Assembly: GCA_028680705.1 (NCBI GenBank) | Contig: JAQUJY010000003.1 | Location: 1-64,000, forward strand | DNA from: Bacteroidales bacterium | GTDB lineage: Bacteria > Bacteroidota > Bacteroidia > Bacteroidales > Tenuifilaceae | Direction of reading: 5' to 3' | Length of the DNA stretch: 64,000 bases | In this document: positions 39,040-49,198 of the stretch, piece after piece | Position numbering within the stretch: position 1 is the first letter of the stretch | Layout of the letters: each line of letters opens with the position of its first letter | Made by a program: the position numbers and the translations under genes | The notes under the pieces: generated by a model | What the model saw: only the letters and a program-made list of their open reading frames with translations | Database searches by the model: none | Told to the model about the DNA's origin: nothing

Positions 39040-40197
39040 TTAAGAATTGAGTATAAAACGGATGAATTTTTCTGCTATTAAAGTAGCATTAAAATGTTCC
39101 TCAGCAAATATGCGTGCATTATGCCCAAGTTCACGTCTCTTTTCAAAATTTAAAAGAAGAAAAATAATTTTTTCACTTATCTCATTGGGTGTTTCAGCAA
39201 AAAAGCAATGAATATTATTTTTAAGACCTAGAGAAACTATAGCCTCAATAGGTTTAACAATACACGGCAACCCACAGGCCATCGCTTGTAAAACAACATT
39301 TGGTGTTCCTTCCGCTTTTGCAAAATGAATGAATATATCACTCGCTACAAGATAATCTTCCGGGTTTTGTTTTTGACCTATTAGTTTCAGCTTCGTTTTA
39401 TTGTTATTTATCAGGTACTTTTTCACAGAATATATCTCTTCTCCATTAGCCTTACTCCCCCATAAATAGGGATTAGGCTCATCTGAACCGAGAATAATCC
39501 AATTATAATCCAAATCTATTTTACTCAAGACATCAGATACTTCAAAATATCCTTTTCTTATGCATAAGTCCCCAATACTGCAAATTGTTGGTATGTTTTT
39601 GGGCAGGTTTTCTCTCTCTTTTATTGTGGATTTTAGATTATCATCAAAACACGGCTTGAAAACAGTTAGATCAACACCCTGAGGGCTAGCAAATACTTTT
39701 GATGGCAATAATCCCGATTTTACCCACATATCCTTTAGCGCTAAATTAATAGCAAAGTAAAAGTCAATTTTTTTAAGGAGTAATCTAAAAAATATAGGAT
39801 GTTTTCTTTTTAATGTTAAACTGTCATCTAACCCTATTAGTGTAGATCTGTATACGAGCTTTTTTTTATAAAACAATCCTACTAGTAAGATCAACCAAAA
39901 GCCTAGCATACGACCATATACTATAATCAAATCACATTCATTTATAATAAATAAAAGATTTTTTACATAAAAATATCTTGATTGAAGTTTATTAAAAAAA
40001 CTATTTTTTAAATAATAAGATCGAATAATCTCTATATGATTAACTATAGATTTAGGAGGATATACATTATTCGGATTTAAACTAAGGATTGTTATGCGGT
40101 TACCCAACTTACTTAATTCCTGTGCAAGTGTATAAGCACTGTTTCCATCCCCTGAAATTATTGGGGGAAAAAAGGAGCAACATATAATAATCCTCAT
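39040..40197 (-). CDS. glycosyltransferase family 4-like protein
   Basis: ISGDGNSAYTLAQELSKLGNRITILSL...ICSIGDLCIRKGYFEVSDVLSK...DIFIHFAKAEGTPNVVLQAMACGLPCIV. Confidence 0.92.
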   Translation of the reverse strand: MRIIICCSFFPPIISGDGNSAYTLAQELSKLGNRITILSLNPNNVYPPKSIVNHIEIIRSYYLKNSFFNKLQSRYFYVKNLLFIINECDLIIVYGRMLGFWLILLVGLFYKKKLVYRSTLIGLDDSLTLKRKHPIFFRLLLKKIDFYFAINLALKDMWVKSGLLPSKVFASPQGVDLTVFKPCFDDNLKSTIKERENLPKNIPTICSIGDLCIRKGYFEVSDVLSKIDLDYNWIILGSDEPNPYLWGSKANGEEIYSVKKYLINNNKTKLKLIGQKQNPEDYLVASDIFIHFAKAEGTPNVVLQAMACGLPCIVKPIEAIVSLGLKNNIHCFFAETPNEISEKIIFLLLNFEKRRELGHNARIFAEEHFNATLIAEKFIRFILNS

Positions 40198-40207
40198 TTT
40201 AATATAC

Positions 40208-41353
40208 TTAGTATAGTCCTTCTATAATTTTATTGTATAACCTCTCAAACGAGAAACTTTCCACTGCAATCATCCTTGATTTAACTCCTATAGTTTCCCT
40301 TTCAGCCTGAGAATCAAGAAGTTTTTCAATCTGCCGCTTAAAATCATTCGTTTCCTCGCAAAAGTAAGCATTATCAAATAATGGCCAGTTGTCAACTCCT
40401 TCCATCTTTCTACTTATAATTGGCACACCGCTTGACATAGCCTCTAAAAAAGAATTTGGAAGTCCCTCTTGCTGGGAAAATGACAGAAAAATATCTGCAA
40501 TCTGATAAAAATAGTGCGGATTATTCTGGTATCCCATAAATAGTATCTTGTCTCCTAGTAATTTTTTTCCTCCCATATGGTGATCTGTAATATCATTGTT
40601 CTTATTCCAAAAATAAAATTTGGAGGAGGAATCCAACTCCCCCAAAATAATATAAATAAAATCCTTTTTAATACTGCTTAATACTCTAAATATCTTATCG
40701 TAACCCTTTCTTAAAGTTAAATTGCCAACACTTAATATTATGGGAACCTTATTCGATATACCCAAACATGATTTAACATGTAGTTTATTTTTAGCCACCA
40801 ATGGTGAATACTTTTGTATATCAACTCCCTGAGGAGTAGTCAAAATTTTAGTTTTATGATTCTTGTATTTATCAATCCACCGCTTTTCAAATTCTTTGTT
40901 AATAGCAATGTACAATGAAATTTTTCCCAGCAAATTGTACCTAAGTTTACGTTTTATATATGAGCCAGCACTGGTTAAAGACTCAACATCATCTGCATTT
41001 AGTAAAGTAGAACTGAAGATTATTTTTTTATTTAAAATCCAAGAAATAAAAATAACAATTAAAAAATTTGAAAAGGAACCAATAATGTAGACAATATTAG
41101 TTTTGTATATTGCAGGCAATGCTTTAATAATGAATGATATTTTAAAAAGAGCATTATTAATAACCCCCTTTTTCCTTAAACGGATTCTAATATCGTAATG
41201 ATTGGTTTCTTCAGGTTTATAATTAGTGAATGAAATAGTTCTTACTTCTTTGTTTATTGATCTTAAAAAACCAGCAAAGTTTTGGGCATTTTCTCCAGCC
41301 CCTGCTCTAAAAGGTGGAAGAAATGATGTGAATATTAACCAATGATGTTTCAA
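40208..41353 (-). CDS. glycosyltransferase family 4-like protein
   Basis: FLPPFRAGAGENAQNFAGFL...ILSVGNLTLRKGYDKIFRVLSS...DIFLSFSQQEGLPNSFLEAMSSGVPIISRKMEGVDNW. Confidence 0.92.
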   Translation of the reverse strand: MKHHWLIFTSFLPPFRAGAGENAQNFAGFLRSINKEVRTISFTNYKPEETNHYDIRIRLRKKGVINNALFKISFIIKALPAIYKTNIVYIIGSFSNFLIVIFISWILNKKIIFSSTLLNADDVESLTSAGSYIKRKLRYNLLGKISLYIAINKEFEKRWIDKYKNHKTKILTTPQGVDIQKYSPLVAKNKLHVKSCLGISNKVPIILSVGNLTLRKGYDKIFRVLSSIKKDFIYIILGELDSSSKFYFWNKNNDITDHHMGGKKLLGDKILFMGYQNNPHYFYQIADIFLSFSQQEGLPNSFLEAMSSGVPIISRKMEGVDNWPLFDNAYFCEETNDFKRQIEKLLDSQAERETIGVKSRMIAVESFSFERLYNKIIEGLY

Positions 41354-41363
41354 TATATTATAT

Positions 41364-42293
41364 TTAAATGGGGTATTTGTGCTCTTCTATACCTTTAATA
41401 TTGTGCTTTATTATAAGATTTCTATTTGTCTCCCTATAATAGTCTAAGACAGTATTATAATCCTTTTTTGAAAGATGATTATGAATTTTAATCGAATCCC
41501 CAAAAATTTTGAATCGATTAAGAATTTTAATCGTTCTAAATGAAATAGATAGCATATGAGGTATATGCCAAATGTAATGTTTTTCATACTTAGGCCCTGC
41601 TGTGAAGCTATTTAAAAATCTTTGTAAAAAAATCAAGCCACTTCTAATCCCCTCATTTTTTTTCCCGTAGGATAATTTGTTTAGATCAATTTGAAAATTA
41701 AATTTTTTTGAAAATTCTTCACAAAACTTTTTTGGATCCTTAATAAAGTCCTCGTATAAAAATATGTGAATGTTGGATTTACCAAAAAGTTCTTTATAAA
41801 ACTGAATAATTACATCATATTTAAGTAGGGACATATTATCAAAAGATGTTGCATTAGTCCATTTAGTAACCCTAGGATGTCCAAATAAGTAATATTTTAA
41901 ATTATAAGTCCCCCCATTTGACTTTAAATACTGCGAATACATTGATGATAACATAGTTTTCTGATTTCTAATAAAGATAACAATCTGAGGATTCTCAACT
42001 AGACTCTTAATCCTATACGCAAAATCCTTTATTTGAAAAAAATTACGGGCTAGGAATCCTTCATCGGAAAGTATAAATAATTCTTTCTGGTTTTGTGTAA
42101 ATTGCTTATTTATTACCTTCTTTACTTCTTCACCTGAAAACAGCAGTGGATTCTGACTTAAAACTAAAGGCCTTAAAATTTCTGCTCTTGGCAGAAAAAA
42201 AGCATTAGAAACATATGGAAAAAAATTATACTGAAACCAAGTTGTAGCTGTCTTAGGAAAACCAATGTGAATTATTGTATTTGGATGAGGCAT
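41364..42293 (-). CDS. sulfotransferase family protein
   Basis: 5'-PSB-like loop IIHIGFPKTATTWFQYNFFPY; IVIFIRNQKTMLSSMYSQYLKSNG resembles the 3'-PB region. Confidence 0.85.
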   Translation of the reverse strand: MPHPNTIIHIGFPKTATTWFQYNFFPYVSNAFFLPRAEILRPLVLSQNPLLFSGEEVKKVINKQFTQNQKELFILSDEGFLARNFFQIKDFAYRIKSLVENPQIVIFIRNQKTMLSSMYSQYLKSNGGTYNLKYYLFGHPRVTKWTNATSFDNMSLLKYDVIIQFYKELFGKSNIHIFLYEDFIKDPKKFCEEFSKKFNFQIDLNKLSYGKKNEGIRSGLIFLQRFLNSFTAGPKYEKHYIWHIPHMLSISFRTIKILNRFKIFGDSIKIHNHLSKKDYNTVLDYYRETNRNLIIKHNIKGIEEHKYPI

Positions 42294-42485
42294 ATTAAAT
42301 AAATTGATGAAAGTTATAAAACTTTTGACTCCCTGCCTTTTTTAGGCTACTAACAGTCAAATCTGTTCAATAAAGCATATATTGAAGCCAACCCTAAACT
42401 AGCCGTAACCTACTGCATGTCAGGTGGCTGGTTTTGCGCAATACTTGAACTATTTTGAACAATAACAACTTAAGATAAAATTCGT

Positions 42486-42493
42486 TACCTTTG
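42486..42493 (+). promoter_or_regulatory. Bacteroidota-type -7 box (TACCTTTG)
   Basis: TAnnTTTG match 61 nt upstream of the CDS at 42554. Confidence 0.35.
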
Positions 42494-42553
42494 ATATGCG
42501 TAATGAGTTTACTTTAAATTTATTATTCACATATCAAAAGTAACATAGAAAAA

Positions 42554-45500
42554 ATGATAGTACAAATAAAAACTGCTAAAAACAGAATGATGAAAATACT
42601 TCTGTTTTCATTAATTTTTTTCTGTATTGCATTCCAAGTGACTAGGACTTCTGGAAGCAATTGGGATTTTGCTCTGCACTTAAGTGGGGATGGCAATACC
42701 GAAATAAATACTGTCGAATATTTTTTTGATGCCCAATTTATAGCAGGGCAGTTCTCTGGTAATCTGAATTTCTCAAATTCAAGCATTGTATTAAATTCCA
42801 CTACAAATGCTGCATTTGTAGCTAAAGTTCAAGGAGGTAACTTGATCTGGGCAAATAAAATTGGAGGAACAATAGGTACAATAAACGGATCAACTATTGA
42901 TACTGAAGGAAACTTTTATGTTATAGGCGCTTTTGACGGAATATGTACATTCTACAGCCAAAATCCTGCTGATAACGTAGATTTAATTAGTGCGGGTGAC
43001 AATGATGGTTTTATTGCTAAATATGATGGCAATGGTAACCTTATCTTTGCATGGCAGGTTGGGCAATCAGCAACCAGGAATAGAAGTTATGATGCAGTAA
43101 TTGATGATAATGGAAATATTTATGTAGGTGGCTTTTGGCGAGGGGGTACAATAACCTTTTCTCCAACTATAACTTTAGATTATAGTTCGTCTTACACCTG
43201 GAGTGAGGGTTATTTGGTAAAATATTTACCAGATGGTCAAATTGACTGGGTAAAACACCTAAAGGGTGGTGACGGAGGAGCTGCAAGAATTGATGGAGGA
43301 TTATCAATAGGTTATAATCAAGATATTATAGCATCAGGAGCTTTTAGAAAATCTATGATTGTTGATGCCATTGAGGTAACAGCAAATCTATCTGGCACTC
43401 AAGATCAGTTTTTAATAAGTTTTTCTCAAAATGGGACAACTAACTGGATTAGGACAATTACCAATGCTTCAGTTGTATCTCCTGGAAACACCATCTGTAC
43501 TGATCCCTCTGGTATTTATGCATCTGGTACTTTCAATTTAGTCGCCCTTTTCAATAACTCAACTGGTTTAGATCCATATTCAGTTACCACACGCGGTGCT
43601 TACGATGGATTTATTGCTAAATATAACTATAATGGAGATATTATTTGGTTAAAACAAGTTGGAGGTACTGGTAACGACAAAGTTCTTTCTCTTAACGCAA
43701 AAAATAGCGTTCTAAGTTCTTCGGGTTATTTTAGTGGGACTACATTAATAGGAGAATCTATACCAACACAGGACACCTTAGTAAGCCAGGGCTTTCAAGA
43801 TGGTTTTCTTATTAACTATTCCACAGACGGAATACCACTTAGTAGCGTGTCACTTGGGGGCTCAAAAGATGACGAAACAGACGTTACCAAACTTACTCCC
43901 GAAGGAAACTCAATAATTGGAGGCTATTTCCTCTCACCTTTAATCTCTTTTGGATCTGATGAGTTTGAGAATACAACAGGTACCTCAGATGGTTTCCTCG
44001 CCCAACACATCAACATTCATATCCTACCAACAATTTCCGAGATTACATGCAGCGATGCAAACGATGGAGCCCTTAGGCTCGAAGTATTTGGTGGTGGACA
44101 AGAACCCTACACATACGAACTAAACAAAGTAGATGATACCGTAATTGATGCTGGAACATACACAGGTACTCTTAACTTTACTGACCTTGAAAGTGGAGTA
44201 TACAGATTTGTGGTTACTGATGCCTTGGGCCGAATTGTTACTAAATTTTATCACCTTGTAGCACCTGAGCCCATAGTAATTGATGGAACGATTACCAATG
44301 TTACGGGCTGCTATGGCAATGAGAATGGCGAGATTAGCTTATCCGTTTCAGGTGGGGTTGGCGACTACACTTTCTTCTGGGATACACCCAATGGCTATGG
44401 TCTTGTTCCCAATGCTCAAAACCAAGGCTCATTAGCAGCAGGTAATTACGTAGTTACCATTACCGATGCTAATGGATGTATAAGTTCTGAGAGTTTTGAA
44501 ATTCTCCAACCAGATAGAATTAACTTTGAAGGAAGCATTGTAACCAAAAATACTAGTTCAGACCCAGAAAATCCGAATGGTTCCATTACCCTTACAGTCA
44601 ACAATGGAATTGAACCCTACACTTGTAGTTGGAAAGGACCCAATGGATTTACATCTTCCAGTCAAAATTTAGCTAGCATAAGAGGCGGAACCTATATTCT
44701 TAGTTTTGAAGATGCAAATGGATGTCAAACTGACACAAGCTTTAACATTGGCGATGAAAAACTCTTTAATGCTATAATTACACAAACCACAAACCCTAAA
44801 TGCAAAGGAGGCAATGATGGCACTGCAACGGTTGACTTTGAAAATATTACTGGTGGTATATCTATAGTTTGGAGCAACGGACAAACAGATGTGCTAACCG
44901 CAACAAACCTAAGTGTTGGTCACTATTCTGTAACGCTTACTGACGATATGGGAACTCCTGGCGATACCAGCGATGATGTTGTGATTACGCTTATGCCTGT
45001 TCTTATCGGAGAACCCGATTTTGCGCTTGGAGTAACTCCAACAGTCACAAAAACTACTTGTCCTGCAGATAACAATGGATCTATACAGCTCACTGTAAAC
45101 GGATGGTCTCAACCCTATGAATACGATTGGAGCACTTCCGATGGCAGTGGGGTTATCAATGGGATTAAGGATCAATTTGGATTAACTGTGGGTTCATACT
45201 CTTACGCTGTTACCGATAAGTATGGTTGCGCAGTTGGCTCATCTGTAAATCTATCCTCAAATTATTCCGCTCCGTCGTTTACTTTTGATGTAAGCCCGAG
45301 CAATAATGTTTGCGAAGGCACTGAAGTAGTCTTTAGTACTTCAGTCGGATTCAGCTACCAATTCTACATCAACGATGTACCACAAGGTGACTTTAGCTCG
45401 ACTAACACATTAACCATTACTGAACCTGCTGATGGCATGCGGGTAAAGGCAGTGGGCATGAATACAGCAGGATGCACTGGCGAGAGCGAAGAGATTGTCT

Positions 45501-46738
45501 TAACCGTTACGCCAAATGTTGGCATTCCAACCTTCACTAGCGGAGCTACAACGCTTTGTTCAGGAACAACTGAAACATACGTTGCCACTGCCGATGATGC
45601 AGAATCAATTGTATACTCAATTGAAAGTGGCACAGCAGTGGTTGATTTCACTACGGGAGTGGTTACCAATATCAACAGTGATTTTACCATTAGGGCAACT
45701 GCCCATGGTTACAACGGATGTGGCGAAGAGCTTGTTGATTTAGAGGTTACTGTAAACCCAATACCTGAGCCAGTTATTTCAACAATTGACAATCTTAGTA
45801 TTTGCACAGGCGATGATATTAACGTAGAGTTTACGTCAAACATTTCTGGTGCCGAAAACTACCAGTGGTTTAAAAACAATGAAGTAATTACTGGAGCAAA
45901 TGAATCCTCATACACCGCTACCACAATTGGAATCTATTCTTTAGAGGTTACTGAAAATGGTTGTTCTGGCCTTAGCAACGAGCTAGAAATTATTCAAATC
46001 GATCGACCTGAGCCTATCATTAGCACCGCTGATCCCCTTGAGTGGACCGAAGGCGAAACTATAAGCGTGAACTTTACGGTTGATATTGCTGCTGCAGATG
46101 CATATCAATGGCTACTCAACAGTAATCCAATTACAGGGGCTAATGCCGATAACTATTTGGCCTCCGAGGCGGGAAGTTATTCGGTTGAGGTAACCCAACT
46201 GGGCTGCCTAGGCACAAGTAACAGCCTTGAGATTACTACAGTACCCATTGAAACCTTCATAGTGGCTTTTACCGTAACCAACTCCGACAATAATGCTGTT
46301 GAAAACGCTGAGATTACGGTTACAGGTTTCAATCCAATTTTAACCGATGCCAGTGGCGAAGCCACAATTAGCTTACCGAACGGAGTTTATACATTCGAAG
46401 TTACAGCAAGTAACTATAAACTATACTCGGGTGAGTTTGAGATAAACAATACGAATCTCCCTGTAGACATTCAACTTATCGAGGTGGGTATCAATCCAGA
46501 CCAAATACTTATGGTAAACACATACCCTAACCCATTCAAAAACGATATCTATATAACTAATGCTGAGTTGGTAAAAAGGGTAATTGTACTGAATATTGCC
46601 GGACAGAGAGTTCTAGAGATTAACCTTGATGGTGCTAATAAGGTGAATGCGCAAAATATTAAGCCAGGCATTTATATCGTTAAGCTAATTGAACATGACG
46701 GAAAAACAACTATCCATAAAATGATAAAAAGATATTAG
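42554..46738 (+). CDS. large secreted multidomain protein: SBBP-like propeller, SprB-like repeats, Ig-like modules, carboxypeptidase-regulatory-like domain, T9SS C-terminal sorting domain
   Basis: 1394 aa. Repeats such as NDGFIAKYDGNGNLIFAWQVG / YDGFIAKYNYNGDIIWLKQVGG; SprB-like VTGCYGNENGEISLSVSGGVGDYTFFWDTPNG; C-terminal VNTYPNPFKNDIYITN...GIYIVKLIEHDGKTTIHKMIKRY. Confidence 0.9.
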   Translation: MIVQIKTAKNRMMKILLFSLIFFCIAFQVTRTSGSNWDFALHLSGDGNTEINTVEYFFDAQFIAGQFSGNLNFSNSSIVLNSTTNAAFVAKVQGGNLIWANKIGGTIGTINGSTIDTEGNFYVIGAFDGICTFYSQNPADNVDLISAGDNDGFIAKYDGNGNLIFAWQVGQSATRNRSYDAVIDDNGNIYVGGFWRGGTITFSPTITLDYSSSYTWSEGYLVKYLPDGQIDWVKHLKGGDGGAARIDGGLSIGYNQDIIASGAFRKSMIVDAIEVTANLSGTQDQFLISFSQNGTTNWIRTITNASVVSPGNTICTDPSGIYASGTFNLVALFNNSTGLDPYSVTTRGAYDGFIAKYNYNGDIIWLKQVGGTGNDKVLSLNAKNSVLSSSGYFSGTTLIGESIPTQDTLVSQGFQDGFLINYSTDGIPLSSVSLGGSKDDETDVTKLTPEGNSIIGGYFLSPLISFGSDEFENTTGTSDGFLAQHINIHILPTISEITCSDANDGALRLEVFGGGQEPYTYELNKVDDTVIDAGTYTGTLNFTDLESGVYRFVVTDALGRIVTKFYHLVAPEPIVIDGTITNVTGCYGNENGEISLSVSGGVGDYTFFWDTPNGYGLVPNAQNQGSLAAGNYVVTITDANGCISSESFEILQPDRINFEGSIVTKNTSSDPENPNGSITLTVNNGIEPYTCSWKGPNGFTSSSQNLASIRGGTYILSFEDANGCQTDTSFNIGDEKLFNAIITQTTNPKCKGGNDGTATVDFENITGGISIVWSNGQTDVLTATNLSVGHYSVTLTDDMGTPGDTSDDVVITLMPVLIGEPDFALGVTPTVTKTTCPADNNGSIQLTVNGWSQPYEYDWSTSDGSGVINGIKDQFGLTVGSYSYAVTDKYGCAVGSSVNLSSNYSAPSFTFDVSPSNNVCEGTEVVFSTSVGFSYQFYINDVPQGDFSSTNTLTITEPADGMRVKAVGMNTAGCTGESEEIVLTVTPNVGIPTFTSGATTLCSGTTETYVATADDAESIVYSIESGTAVVDFTTGVVTNINSDFTIRATAHGYNGCGEELVDLEVTVNPIPEPVISTIDNLSICTGDDINVEFTSNISGAENYQWFKNNEVITGANESSYTATTIGIYSLEVTENGCSGLSNELEIIQIDRPEPIISTADPLEWTEGETISVNFTVDIAAADAYQWLLNSNPITGANADNYLASEAGSYSVEVTQLGCLGTSNSLEITTVPIETFIVAFTVTNSDNNAVENAEITVTGFNPILTDASGEATISLPNGVYTFEVTASNYKLYSGEFEINNTNLPVDIQLIEVGINPDQILMVNTYPNPFKNDIYITNAELVKRVIVLNIAGQRVLEINLDGANKVNAQNIKPGIYIVKLIEHDGKTTIHKMIKRY
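45778..46240 (+). repeat. tandem duplicated Ig-like module within the T9SS protein
   Basis: IDNLSICTGDDINVEFTSNISGAENYQWFKNNEVITGANESSYTATTIGIYSLEVTENGCSGLSNELEI is closely followed by ADPLEWTEGETISVNFTVDIAAADAYQWLLNSNPITGANADNYLASEAGSYSVEVTQLGCLGTSNSLEI. Confidence 0.8.
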
Positions 46739-46757
46739 CGCATAGTACATTTAACTA

Positions 46758-46786
46758 AAGGCCTCTGTTTTGCAGAGGCCTTTTTT
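46758..46786 (+). terminator. intrinsic terminator after T9SS protein gene
   Basis: AAAGGCCTCTG-TTTT-GCAGAGGCCTTTTTT. Confidence 0.9.
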
Positions 46787-46867
46787 ATTAGTCCATAATC
46801 TTCATCCATTAATGTTTGACAATAAAAACATAAGGCTTATTTTTACACAAAATAACCCAAACACTTA

Positions 46868-48157
46868 ATGAATATTCTTTTACTTGGATCGGGGGGCAGA
46901 GAGCATGCATTAGCCTGGAAAATAAACCAAAGTCCACTTCTAAAAAAACTCTACATCGCTCCTGGAAATCCAGGAACTCAAAATTTAGGCGAGAATATCA
47001 ATCTTTCTCCCAACGACTTTCAGCAGGTAAAGCAAGCCGTAATTAAATACGGTATTTCAATGGTAGTTGTTGGGCCCGAAGATCCTCTGGTAAATGGTAT
47101 TCACGATTTTTTCCTGTCCAACAATGAACTAAAACATATCCCTGTTATTGGCCCAACTAAAAAAGGCGCCATGCTAGAAGGAAGTAAAGATTTCTCGAAA
47201 GGTTTTATGGTTCATCATGGAATACCTACAGCTCGCTACCAAAGCTTTAAGGCACAGCATAAGAATGAGGCCATACGCTTTTTAAGCGAACTAAAATCGC
47301 CATACGTACTTAAAGCCGATGGTTTAGCAGCTGGTAAAGGAGTGGTTATCTGTGAAAGTTTAAGCGAAGCAAAAGAAAATTTAAACTATTTTTTTGATGG
47401 TGCTTTTGGCGAGGCTGGTAAAACAGTGATAATTGAAGAGTTTTTACATGGTGTCGAGGTTTCGGTATTTGTGCTAACCGATGGGAAATCGTACGTAATT
47501 TTGCCCGAGGCAAAGGATTACAAAAGAATTGGCGATGGCGATACCGGCCTAAACACGGGTGGTATGGGTGCTGTTTCGCCTGTGTACTTTTTCGATTCAA
47601 ATTTCAGGTTAAAGGTTGAAGAGAGAATTATTAAACCAACCATAAAAGGGCTTAAAAACGAAGGTATTGATTATAAAGGATTTATTTTTGTTGGGATAAT
47701 GAACGTAAATGGCGAACCTTACGTAATTGAATACAACGCGCGAATGGGCGATCCTGAAACTCAGGCTGTAATGCCTAGGCTTAAAACCGATTTGCTTGAA
47801 TTATTTGTAAAAACAGCAAATCAAGAATTACATAACGCCACAGTTGAGTTTTACGATAACGCCACAGTTGCGGTCATCCTTGTTTCTCAAGGATATCCAG
47901 GTACATACAAAAAAGGGATTGAAATATCATCTACAAACAGCGAACCTCAAGCGATAACATTTCATGCCGGAACGGTAATCAACCCTAACGGAACCTTGGT
48001 TACCTGCGGTGGTAGGGTAATGGCCTCAGTGGGCATTGATAAAGACCTAAAGGCTGCACTTAACATTGCATATAGCAATGCTAGAGGAATAAACTTTGAC
48101 GGGAAATACTATCGTACCGATATTGGAAAAGACCTTCTCAAACAAGACCTACCATAA
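46868..48157 (+). CDS. purD: phosphoribosylamine--glycine ligase
   Basis: MNILLLGSGGREHALAWKI, VVGPEDPLVNGIHDFF, VLKADGLAAGKGVVIC, GGMGAVSPV, EYNARMGDPETQAVMPRL. Confidence 0.97.
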   Translation: MNILLLGSGGREHALAWKINQSPLLKKLYIAPGNPGTQNLGENINLSPNDFQQVKQAVIKYGISMVVVGPEDPLVNGIHDFFLSNNELKHIPVIGPTKKGAMLEGSKDFSKGFMVHHGIPTARYQSFKAQHKNEAIRFLSELKSPYVLKADGLAAGKGVVICESLSEAKENLNYFFDGAFGEAGKTVIIEEFLHGVEVSVFVLTDGKSYVILPEAKDYKRIGDGDTGLNTGGMGAVSPVYFFDSNFRLKVEERIIKPTIKGLKNEGIDYKGFIFVGIMNVNGEPYVIEYNARMGDPETQAVMPRLKTDLLELFVKTANQELHNATVEFYDNATVAVILVSQGYPGTYKKGIEISSTNSEPQAITFHAGTVINPNGTLVTCGGRVMASVGIDKDLKAALNIAYSNARGINFDGKYYRTDIGKDLLKQDLP

Positions 48158-49140
48158 TGCTGCTAAAATTTTTCAAAGGTTTGACTCCTGCCATTCTTGC
48201 AACAATAATACTCACTTCACTTCTGATCTGGGGCAAATCACTATTCTCACCGGAGGTCTTTAGTTTCTACTTCGATAATTACCCAATGCCTCTCTATGTG
48301 CTCATCAAAAGTCTGATGGGTGAACATACCCTGATTGAAAAAATTGTAGCACTAATAATTACAATAGCATCGGCATTATACCTTATCCAGCTAAACACAA
48401 AGCATATTCTTATTAAATACAGAACCTATCTTCCTGTTTTGCTTTATATTATTTTCACATCGAGTTTTATACCCTTGCAGCGTATTAACCCCGCTGTTTT
48501 CGCATCGCCATTTCTCATTCTAGCAACAGACAACCTATTAACTTCGTACGAGAACAAAAACTCCTTAAATTACTTTTTTAGAGCCAGTTTTTATATAGGA
48601 ATTGGGTCGATGATATACTTGCCATTAACGGTCTTTATTGTTTTGGCCTTTATTTCACTTATTATACTCAACAACACGGGAATACGACAGTGGTTCGTCG
48701 TGCTATTCGGGTTTATCACCCCTTGGACTTTCGCATTTATCTACTATTTCATATGGCACAATTCTGGCACAATTCTTTTCAAAATTATCGAACAATCGCT
48801 ACTTCCCATAGGCGAAAACATTTTTCACGGAGTAGCATTTACTATTTTCTACTCTTTTATTGGTCTTCTGTTAGTTATTTCGCTGCTCTTCCTTTTGGGA
48901 AATCTGCCTACACAAAAAATAAATATTCGTAAGTACTATAGCCTTTTTATTTGGATGGTTCTCTTCTCTGCAATAATTTTTCTGTTCTCATCCTTCAGCT
49001 CTATTGAGATGGTTTACTTAGCAGCTATCCCATCAACGTTTATTGTTGCAAACTACTTTACATTCGCAAAAAACAAATTTTGGCCAGGGCTATTCTTTTC
49101 GGTAATGCTTGTTCTGGTCATACTTATTCAGTTCTTCTAA
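48157..49140 (+). CDS. hypothetical multi-TM membrane protein (DUF6427-like)
   Basis: 327 aa, strongly hydrophobic. TAATG stop/start overlap with purD. Confidence 0.78.
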   Translation: MLLKFFKGLTPAILATIILTSLLIWGKSLFSPEVFSFYFDNYPMPLYVLIKSLMGEHTLIEKIVALIITIASALYLIQLNTKHILIKYRTYLPVLLYIIFTSSFIPLQRINPAVFASPFLILATDNLLTSYENKNSLNYFFRASFYIGIGSMIYLPLTVFIVLAFISLIILNNTGIRQWFVVLFGFITPWTFAFIYYFIWHNSGTILFKIIEQSLLPIGENIFHGVAFTIFYSFIGLLLVISLLFLLGNLPTQKINIRKYYSLFIWMVLFSAIIFLFSSFSSIEMVYLAAIPSTFIVANYFTFAKNKFWPGLFFSVMLVLVILIQFF

Positions 49141-49198
49141 TAAAGCAAAAAGGCCACCGATACTTCGATAGCCCTTATTTTATTGTATTTTAATACCT

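Noticed and set aside
49141-49198. Apparent hairpin AAGGCCACCGATACTTCGATAGCCCTT between convergent genes
   Set aside because: On inspection the inner CGATA copies are direct, not inverted, so only short end pairing remains. Not called as a terminator.
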